From: an uncultured Candidatus Methylacidiphilales bacterium
GTDB lineage: Bacteria > Verrucomicrobiota > Verrucomicrobiia > Methylacidiphilales > CALFVM01
Direction: 5' to 3'
Assembly (NCBI GenBank): GCA_937928665.1
Contig: CALFVM010000110.1
Coordinates: forward strand, 1 to 5,864
DNA length: 5,864 bases
A program made the position numbers and the translations under genes. Below, piece after piece: positions 1 to 4,998 of the stretch; positions within the stretch are counted from its first letter, which is position 1, and each line of letters opens with the position of its first letter. The notes below the pieces were generated by a model, which did not search any database, was not told where the DNA came from, and was given only the letters and a program-made list of their open reading frames with translations.

Positions 1-836
1 AGATGTCCTTCAAAATCTCCAAAACCTGGGGCGACTACAAAAACGAAGCCTGGGGCATCGACGGCCTCCGCCACGTCGCCGAACCTTACCTCGAATACTC
101 CTACACCCCCGACCCCTTCGGCAAAGATTTCCAAAACTTCGCCGGATTCGACAACCGCCTCCCCTCCACCCGCGCCCAACCCCTCCAATTCGGTGCCTAC
201 AACTCGATCGACTCCATCGGCCGCCTCAACGTCCTCCGCCACGGCGTCCGCAACAAACTCCAAACCCGCCGCGATGGTCTCAACGTCGACCTCATCGAAT
301 GGAACATCTTCGGCGACCTCAACATCGATCCACGCAACGACTTCTCCATCGCTGCCGGTCTCCCCGGCTATTCCCGTGCCCTTTACCCCCAACTCTATAA
401 CGAACTCACCGTCCACCCACTCCCCTGGCTCAGTTACCACCTCTACGCCAACACCGCACTCGTCCGCAGCGGCATTAACGAAGTCAACAACCGCTTCACC
501 TGGCAGGCCCTCCCCGCCCTCGAACTCCGCGCCGGCCACAGCTACCTGTCCAATATCGACCGCCTCGTCCGCAACTTTCCCGACAGCAACCTCCTTTCGG
601 CCGGCGCCTTCTGGCGCATCAATGAAAGCTGGCAGTTCGAAACCGAACTCGCCTTCGAAGCCCAGAACAGCGTCCTCCAGGAACAGCGCTACACCCTCTA
701 TCGCGATTGGCGCACCTGGAATTCCGCCCTCACCGTCTTCGCCCGCCAAAACCAGGCCATCGAAAACGACCTCGGTTTCTTTTTCACTTTCACCTTAAAA
801 GCCTTCCCCTCGACGGCTCTTTCCATTAGCAATTGA
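1..836 (+). CDS. lptD: LPS-assembly outer-membrane protein LptD, C-terminal part (5' end outside window)
   Basis: This is the C-terminal ~277 residues of an outer-membrane beta-barrel. The frame is open from the first full codon at base 3 to the TGA at 834-836; the ATG at base 3 is probably internal, because LptD proteins are several hundred residues longer and carry an N-terminal periplasmic domain. LptD, with the lipoprotein LptE, inserts lipopolysaccharide into the outer leaflet of the outer membrane. The sequence shows the LptD C-domain pattern: a LRHVAEPYLEYSYTPDP segment (family pattern: x-L/A-E-P-x-x-x-Y-x-Y-x-P), then an IDSIGRLN...GVRNKLQTRRDG segment, then alternating aromatic/polar beta strands, and a final strand reading LGFFFTFTLKAFP. 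There is no terminal aromatic residue; the last residues are ALSISN. The gene ends 5 bases before ugd. An alternative is another OstA-like barrel protein, but the repeat of LptD landmarks makes LptD likely. The family call is from recall of the family, not an alignment. Confidence 0.82.
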   Translation, partial: MSFKISKTWGDYKNEAWGIDGLRHVAEPYLEYSYTPDPFGKDFQNFAGFDNRLPSTRAQPLQFGAYNSIDSIGRLNVLRHGVRNKLQTRRDGLNVDLIEWNIFGDLNIDPRNDFSIAAGLPGYSRALYPQLYNELTVHPLPWLSYHLYANTALVRSGINEVNNRFTWQALPALELRAGHSYLSNIDRLVRNFPDSNLLSAGAFWRINESWQFETELAFEAQNSVLQEQRYTLYRDWRTWNSALTVFARQNQAIENDLGFFFTFTLKAFPSTALSISN

Positions 837-841
837 GCCCT

Positions 842-2134
842 ATGCGCATTGCCATTATTGGGTCCGGCTACGTCGGACTCGTTACCGGGACGTGCTTCGC
901 CGAAGTCGGCCACCACGTCATTTGCGTCGATAACGACCCCAACAAAATCAAACGCCTCCAGGCCGGCGATATCCCCATCTACGAGCCCGACCTCGAAGAA
1001 CTCGTCCGCAAAAACGTCCAGCTCGACCGCCTCCACTTTACCGGCGACACCCGCGCCGCCGTCGACCAAACCGAAGTCATCTTCATCGCCGTCCCCACCC
1101 CCGCCCGCGACGACGGCTGGGCCGACCTCTCCTACGTCGAAAAAGTCGCCCGCGAAATCGCCGAAGCCCTCACCGGCTACCGCGTCATCGTCGACAAAAG
1201 CACCGTCCCTGTCAAAACCGGCGAGAAAGTCGCCGAAACCATCCGCCGCTACGCCCAGCCCGGCATCGAATTCGACGTCGTCAGCAACCCCGAATTCCTC
1301 CGCGAAGGCAGCGCCATCGCCGACCTCATGAAACCCGACCGCATCGTCGTCGGTGCCAATTCCCCGCGCCCCCTCGAAAAAATGCGGGAAATTTACGCCC
1401 CCTTCAACGCGCCCTTCATGGTCACCGACCTCAACAGCGCTGAACTCATCAAACACGCCGCCAACAGCTTCCTCGCCCTCAAAATCTCCTACATCAACGC
1501 CGTCGCCGCCATCTGCGAAGCCGCCGGTGCTGACGTCATGAAGGTCGCCGATGGCATGGGCGCCGACCACCGCATCGGCCGCGCCTTCCTCAACGCCGGC
1601 CTCGGCTACGGCGGCTCCTGCTTCCCCAAGGACATCAAAGCCTTCATCAAAATCGCCGACGAACTCGGCTACTCCTTCGACCTCCTCAAAGAAGTCGAAC
1701 GCATCAACGAGGACCAGCCCCGCCGCTTCCTCAAAAAAATGCACGACATCCTCTGGGTCCTGCGCGACAAAAAAATCGCCCAGCTCGGACTCGCCTTCAA
1801 AGGCAACACCGACGACATCCGCTCCAGCCTCGCCGTCGATCTTGCCCTCCGCATGATCAAAGAAGGTGCCTACATCCTCGCCTACGACCCCGAGGCCATG
1901 GATAAAGTCCGCGACGCCCACCCCGAAATCCAACTCGCCCCCGACCCCTACACCGCTGCCGACGGTGCCGAAGCCCTCGTCATCGCCACCGAATGGAAAC
2001 AATTCAAATCCCTCGACTGGGGCCGTCTTAAATCCCTCATGCGCTCCCCCATCGTCTTCGACGGGCGTAACCTCCTCAACCCCGAAGAAATGCGCAGCCT
2101 CGGCTTCGAATACCACTCCATCGGCCGCCCATGA
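842..2134 (+). CDS. ugd: UDP-glucose 6-dehydrogenase
   Basis: The 430-residue protein oxidises UDP-glucose to UDP-glucuronate with two NAD+, supplying uronic acid for capsule, exopolysaccharide or LPS. The start is the ATG at 842: it gives the family N-terminus MRIAIIGSGYVGLVTG, whereas an in-frame TTG at 833 overlaps the lptD stop and would only add three residues. Visible motifs are the Rossmann GSGYVG (7-12) with acidic D30 after the second strand, the PTP loop (85-87), KSTVPVKTG (119-127), NPEFLREGSA (149-158), K204 and N208 in the central helix, and GGSCFPKD (257-264) with the catalytic thiol C260 and D264. C260, K204 and N208 carry the same numbers as in the streptococcal enzyme, as I recall it. 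The C-terminal UDP-binding domain (about 305-430) has FKGNTDDIR and FDGRN. Length is typical. It follows lptD by 5 bases and its stop overlaps purA. The upstream bases contain no clear ribosome-binding site. The close relative GDP-mannose dehydrogenase is less likely given the overall match. Confidence 0.95.
   Translation: MRIAIIGSGYVGLVTGTCFAEVGHHVICVDNDPNKIKRLQAGDIPIYEPDLEELVRKNVQLDRLHFTGDTRAAVDQTEVIFIAVPTPARDDGWADLSYVEKVAREIAEALTGYRVIVDKSTVPVKTGEKVAETIRRYAQPGIEFDVVSNPEFLREGSAIADLMKPDRIVVGANSPRPLEKMREIYAPFNAPFMVTDLNSAELIKHAANSFLALKISYINAVAAICEAAGADVMKVADGMGADHRIGRAFLNAGLGYGGSCFPKDIKAFIKIADELGYSFDLLKEVERINEDQPRRFLKKMHDILWVLRDKKIAQLGLAFKGNTDDIRSSLAVDLALRMIKEGAYILAYDPEAMDKVRDAHPEIQLAPDPYTAADGAEALVIATEWKQFKSLDWGRLKSLMRSPIVFDGRNLLNPEEMRSLGFEYHSIGRP
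2131..2134 (+). other. ATGA stop/start overlap of ugd and purA
   Basis: The ugd stop TGA (2132-2134) lies inside the purA start ATG (2131-2133). The preceding 20 bases (2111-2130) are C-rich and contain no AGGAG-like sequence. This arrangement is known to favour termination-reinitiation by the same ribosome, so purA translation is probably coupled to ugd. The overlap is read directly; the coupling is inferred. Confidence 0.75.
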
Positions 2135-3420
2135 AATCTCCCGCCAAAAAAGGCCTCGCCCAAATCCTTGTCGGCGGCCAGTGGGGCGACGAAGGAAAAG
2201 GCAAAATTATCGACGTCCTCATGGAACACACCGACGTCGTCGTCCGCTCTCAAGGCGGCAATAACGCCGGACACACCGTCGAAGTCGGCAGCGAAAAATT
2301 CGTCCTCCACCTCATCCCCTCCGGTATCCTCCGACCCGGTCGCCTTTGCGTCATTGGCAACGGCACCGTCATCGATCCCGTCTCCATCCTCGAAGAAATC
2401 CGCGGCCTCGAAGCCCGCGGCATCAAAACCAAAGGCCGCCTCTTCATCAGCGATCGCGCCCACCTCGTCCTCCCCTACCACCGCCTCATCGACGCCGGAC
2501 GCGAAAGCCAAAAAGGCCGCAAAATCGGCACCACCAAACGCGGCATCGGCCCCGCCTACGGCGACAAAATCGCCCGCATCGGCTTCCGCATGCACGACCT
2601 CCTCGACCCCGACACCTTCTCCACCAAACTCCGCGCCCAGTGCCGCGCCATCAACGCCGATTGCCGCGCCCGCAACTGGGAACAGGTCAACATCCCCGCC
2701 ACCCTCCGCGACCTCGCCGCTGCCGCCCGCGACCTCCAACCCTACATCGTCGAAACCGTCGACCTCCTCCACCGCTGGCGGCAGGCTGGCAAATCCTTCC
2801 TTTTCGAAGGCGCCCAGGGCACCTTCCTCGACATCGACTTCGGCACCTACCCCTACGTCACCTCCTCCAACACCACCGCCGCCGGTGCCTGCACCGGTTC
2901 CGGCTTCCCCCCCCACGCTATCGACCGCGTCATCGGCGTCGTTAAGGCCTACACCACCCGCGTCGGCGAAGGCCCCATGCCCTCCCAAGACGACGCCCTC
3001 GGTGATTACCTCCATGGACTCGGCCGCGAATTCGGTGCCACCACCGGACGCGCCCGCCGCTGCGGTTGGTTCGATGCCGTCCTCGTCCGCTTCGCCCGTA
3101 TCATCAACGGTGTCGATCAATGGGCCGTCACCAACCTTGACGGACTCGACGCCCTCGACCGCATCCCCGTCTGCGTCGCCTACTCTCTTGATGGGAAACG
3201 CCTCAACGCCCCTCCCAGCTCCATCACCGACCTCGCCCGCTGCCGCCCCATCCTCAAAACCTTCAAAGGCTGGCGGCGTGATACCTCCGGCATCCGCTCC
3301 TGGCGCAAACTCCCTGCTGAAGCCCGTGCCTACCTCGACGCCCTGGCCCACCTGACTGGATCTCCCATCACCACCATCTCCGTCGGACCCGGCCGCGAGC
3401 AAACCTTCTCCTGCCCATGA
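2131..3420 (+). CDS. purA: adenylosuccinate synthetase
   Basis: The 429-residue cytosolic enzyme joins IMP and aspartate using GTP to form adenylosuccinate, the first committed step from IMP to AMP. Motifs run in family order: GGQWGDEGKGK (15-25) with catalytic base D20; NNAGHT (44-49) with H48; TTKRGIGPAYGDK (134-146); FEGAQGTFLDIDFGTYPYV (225-243) and SSNTTA; TTRVGEGPMP (275-284); the aspartate/IMP loop TTGRARR (304-310), retaining the arginines equivalent to E. coli R303 and R305; and LDGLD (336-340). The residue equivalent to E. coli K331, beside the guanine base, is N335 here (TNLD instead of TKLD), while the adjacent aspartate D337 is kept. Length matches the usual ~430. The start is fixed by the ATGA overlap with ugd and leaves a short lysine-containing extension before the first strand. 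It is the only purine gene here and sits between envelope genes, so its linkage looks like co-expression rather than shared pathway. An eight-C run at 2907-2914 stays in frame. Confidence 0.97.
   Translation: MKSPAKKGLAQILVGGQWGDEGKGKIIDVLMEHTDVVVRSQGGNNAGHTVEVGSEKFVLHLIPSGILRPGRLCVIGNGTVIDPVSILEEIRGLEARGIKTKGRLFISDRAHLVLPYHRLIDAGRESQKGRKIGTTKRGIGPAYGDKIARIGFRMHDLLDPDTFSTKLRAQCRAINADCRARNWEQVNIPATLRDLAAAARDLQPYIVETVDLLHRWRQAGKSFLFEGAQGTFLDIDFGTYPYVTSSNTTAAGACTGSGFPPHAIDRVIGVVKAYTTRVGEGPMPSQDDALGDYLHGLGREFGATTGRARRCGWFDAVLVRFARIINGVDQWAVTNLDGLDALDRIPVCVAYSLDGKRLNAPPSSITDLARCRPILKTFKGWRRDTSGIRSWRKLPAEARAYLDALAHLTGSPITTISVGPGREQTFSCP
3417..3420 (+). other. ATGA stop/start overlap of purA and uppS
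   Basis: The purA stop TGA (3418-3420) overlaps the uppS ATG (3417-3419). Bases 3397-3416 hold no purine-rich Shine-Dalgarno sequence. Translational coupling of uppS to purA is the likely consequence; this is an inference from the geometry. Confidence 0.75.
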
Positions 3421-4139
3421 CCCCACCGAACGCGACGGAACGAGTGGTTCCTCGCCACGTCGCCGTTATCATGGACGGCAACGGTCGCTGGGCCAAACAA
3501 CGCAATCTCCCTCGCATCGAAGGCCACCGCGAAGGTGCCAACGCCGCCCGCCGCACCATTACCAAGGCCGCCAAAGCCGGCGTTAGCTTCCTCACTCTCT
3601 ATGCCTTCTCCGTCGAAAACTGGAAACGCCCCGCCCGCGAAGTCTCCGCTCTCATGAGTCTCCTCGTCGAGACTCTTAAACGTTACGAAAAAGAACTCGC
3701 CGAAAACGATATTTCCCTCCGTGCCATCGGCCGCCTCGACGACCTCCCCGCCAACGTCCGTAAACAGCTCGACCGCACCATCCAACGCACCGCCCATCAC
3801 CGGCGCATGACCCTCATCCTCGCCCTCTCCTACGGTGCCCGCATCGAAATCCTCGAAGCCACCCGCGCCCTCGCCCGCCGGGCTGCCTCCGGCCAGCTCA
3901 ACCCTGATTCCATTGACGAAGCCACCTTTGCCTCCGCCCTCTACACCCACGACATCCCCGATCCCGACCTCCTCATCCGCACCAGCGGAGAAATGCGCGT
4001 CAGCAACTTCCTCCTCTGGCAAATTTCCTACGCCGAAATCCACGTCACCTCCACCCTTTGGCCCGACTTCGCCGAAACCGACTTTCAACGCGCCCTCGCC
4101 GACTACGCCACACGCGAACGTCGCTTCGGCCGCGTCTAG
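3417..4139 (+). CDS. uppS: isoprenyl (undecaprenyl) diphosphate synthase, cis-prenyl transferase
   Basis: The 240-residue enzyme adds isopentenyl diphosphate units in cis configuration to farnesyl diphosphate (or similar), giving the polyprenyl diphosphate that, once dephosphorylated, carries peptidoglycan and polysaccharide units across the inner membrane. The signature HVAVIMDGNGRWA (14-26) contains the catalytic D20 and is followed by EGHREGA (35-41). YAFSVENWKRP (62-72) matches the family helix with the conserved E-N-W. The C-terminal signature LIRTSGEMRVSNFLLWQ (186-202) carries R188 and R194 for diphosphate binding, and E207 in YAE is the conserved acidic residue near the C-terminus. 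Length is close to the usual 240-255. The start is set by the ATGA overlap with purA and leaves 13 residues before the first strand. Product chain length (C50 versus C55) cannot be read from the sequence. It precedes cdsA and dxr, the uppS-cdsA-dxr order widespread in bacteria. Confidence 0.96.
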   Translation: MTPPNATERVVPRHVAVIMDGNGRWAKQRNLPRIEGHREGANAARRTITKAAKAGVSFLTLYAFSVENWKRPAREVSALMSLLVETLKRYEKELAENDISLRAIGRLDDLPANVRKQLDRTIQRTAHHRRMTLILALSYGARIEILEATRALARRAASGQLNPDSIDEATFASALYTHDIPDPDLLIRTSGEMRVSNFLLWQISYAEIHVTSTLWPDFAETDFQRALADYATRERRFGRV

Positions 4140-4143
4140 TGCC

Positions 4144-4998
4144 ATGCTCCTCCCCCGCCTCTTCTCCTTCCTCGTCATTTGGGCCGCCATCGTCAGCCTC
4201 ATCTGGTTCCAACTCGCCACCGCTGCTGCCTGCCTCGCCGCCCTCGCCGGCCTCCTCGCCCTCTGGGAATTCTACGGTTTCCAACGCGCCCGCGGCCTCA
4301 AGGTCTTTCAAAAAGCCGGCGTTATCTGCGGCGCCGTCTTCTTCGCCCTCTGCATCCTCTCCGGCCGCGGCGACCTTCCCGACTGGCTCGACTGGCAGGC
4401 CCTCGCCATCCTCGTCGTCATCATCGGTGCCATCTCCCGCCAGGTCTTCGAAAAAGATCACACCACCTCCACCACCACCATCGCCCTCACCGTCCTCGGC
4501 TTCTTCTACGTCCCCTACCTCTTTCACTTCCTCATCGCCCTCCTCTTCCGCCCCGGTCTTCCCGGCGAAGGGCTCGTCCTCGCCCTTTATCTCATCGCCG
4601 TTACCAAAATGACCGACGCCGGCGCCTACCTCACCGGTTCCTTCCTCGGCCGCCACAAAATGATTCCCCGCATCAGCCCCGGCAAAACCTGGGAAGGTTT
4701 CACCGGTGGCATCTTGGCCGCCCTCCTGTGCAGCCTCATTCTCGTCTACTTCTTCCCCGACCGCCTCGCCATCCTCGCCGGTTCCCATGCCTGGATCCTC
4801 GGTATTGGCCTCGGCATGGTCTCCGTCGTCGGTGACCTCGGCGAATCCCTCATCAAACGGGATGCCCACATCAAAAACTCCGGCTCCACCATCCCCGGCA
4901 TCGGTGGCTTCCTCGACCTCGTCGACAGCCTCCTTTTCACCGGCCCACTTTTTTATTTTTACCTCCAAGCCATCTCCGGGGCAGGGTGGTGGTCATGA
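4144..4998 (+). CDS. cdsA: phosphatidate cytidylyltransferase (CDP-diacylglycerol synthase)
   Basis: The 284-residue inner-membrane protein makes CDP-diacylglycerol from phosphatidate and CTP, the branch point for bacterial phospholipids. About eight or nine hydrophobic segments are visible, around residues 5-23, 26-45, 58-74, 86-98, 112-136, 141-156, 187-204, 208-229 and 256-278. Conserved motifs are TDAGAY (157-162), SPGKTWEG (178-185) and the C-terminal signature beginning SLIKRD (235-240). D231, D258 and D261 have the spacing of the metal-binding aspartates described for Thermotoga CdsA (recalled). The signature is not canonical: KD is KN (N245), PGHGG is PGIGG (I253), and LDRxD is LDLVD (L259). 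The start ATG at 4144 lies 4 bases after the uppS stop and gives a typical short basic N-terminus before the first membrane helix. Earlier in-frame codons fall inside uppS and encode Pro/Ser/Thr-rich nonsense. The stop overlaps dxr. Confidence 0.94.
   Translation: MLLPRLFSFLVIWAAIVSLIWFQLATAAACLAALAGLLALWEFYGFQRARGLKVFQKAGVICGAVFFALCILSGRGDLPDWLDWQALAILVVIIGAISRQVFEKDHTTSTTTIALTVLGFFYVPYLFHFLIALLFRPGLPGEGLVLALYLIAVTKMTDAGAYLTGSFLGRHKMIPRISPGKTWEGFTGGILAALLCSLILVYFFPDRLAILAGSHAWILGIGLGMVSVVGDLGESLIKRDAHIKNSGSTIPGIGGFLDLVDSLLFTGPLFYFYLQAISGAGWWS
4983..4992 (+). promoter_or_regulatory. possible Shine-Dalgarno sequence for dxr
   Basis: AGGGTGGTGG lies just before the dxr ATG at 4995 and includes a GGGTGG core about 5 bases from the start. 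It is the only purine-rich, SD-like stretch at any of the five gene starts in the window, and it stands out in a strand that otherwise avoids G. It also encodes the last cdsA residues (GWW), so it may be chance. Confidence 0.4.
4995..4998 (+). other. ATGA stop/start overlap of cdsA and dxr
   Basis: The cdsA stop TGA (4996-4998) overlaps the dxr ATG (4995-4997). Unlike the other two ATGA junctions, a G-rich SD-like stretch precedes it, so dxr may combine reinitiation with independent initiation. The overlap is directly visible; the mechanism is inferred. Confidence 0.75.

Noticed and set aside
833..841. TTG at 833 as the ugd start
   Set aside because: It overlaps the lptD stop and adds three residues before a canonical MRIAIIGSGYVG N-terminus; the ATG at 842 is the better start.
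698..2116. 472-residue minus-strand open frame opposite ugd
   Set aside because: It is codon-aligned with ugd, composed almost wholly of Gly/Ala/Val/Asp/Glu and Phe, lacks any recognisable domain, and is explained by C-ending sense codons.
2907..2914. Run of eight C in purA, considered as a phase-variation tract or sequencing error
   Set aside because: The frame is intact through the run (Phe-Pro-Pro-His), the family motifs continue on both sides, and such a run is unremarkable in a strand this rich in C.
2346..2945. 199-residue Arg/His/Pro-rich plus-strand frame, resembling a basic low-complexity protein
   Set aside because: The third-position C of purA becomes the first base here (CNN codons: Arg, His, Pro, Leu, Gln). 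The same applies to 4179-4835.
2168..3355. 395-residue plus-strand frame inside purA
   Set aside because: It is Ser/Pro/Thr/Ala-rich because third-position C of purA becomes the middle base (NCN codons). It is a shadow, as are the similar frames at 193-798, 849-1331, 4058-4612 and 5017-5352.
1948..3426. 492-residue minus-strand open frame opposite purA
   Set aside because: It has the same codon-mirror composition as the frame opposite ugd and overlaps a clear purA with all its motifs; no domain or plausible start region is seen.
3835..4143. N-terminal extension of cdsA into uppS
   Set aside because: The extra 103 residues are Pro/Ser/Thr-rich shadow translation of uppS; CdsA homologues start directly before the first membrane helix, as at 4144.
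4949..4960. T-rich tract considered as an intrinsic terminator
   Set aside because: No GC-rich stem-loop directly precedes it, it lies inside cdsA coding sequence, and dxr follows with an overlapping start.
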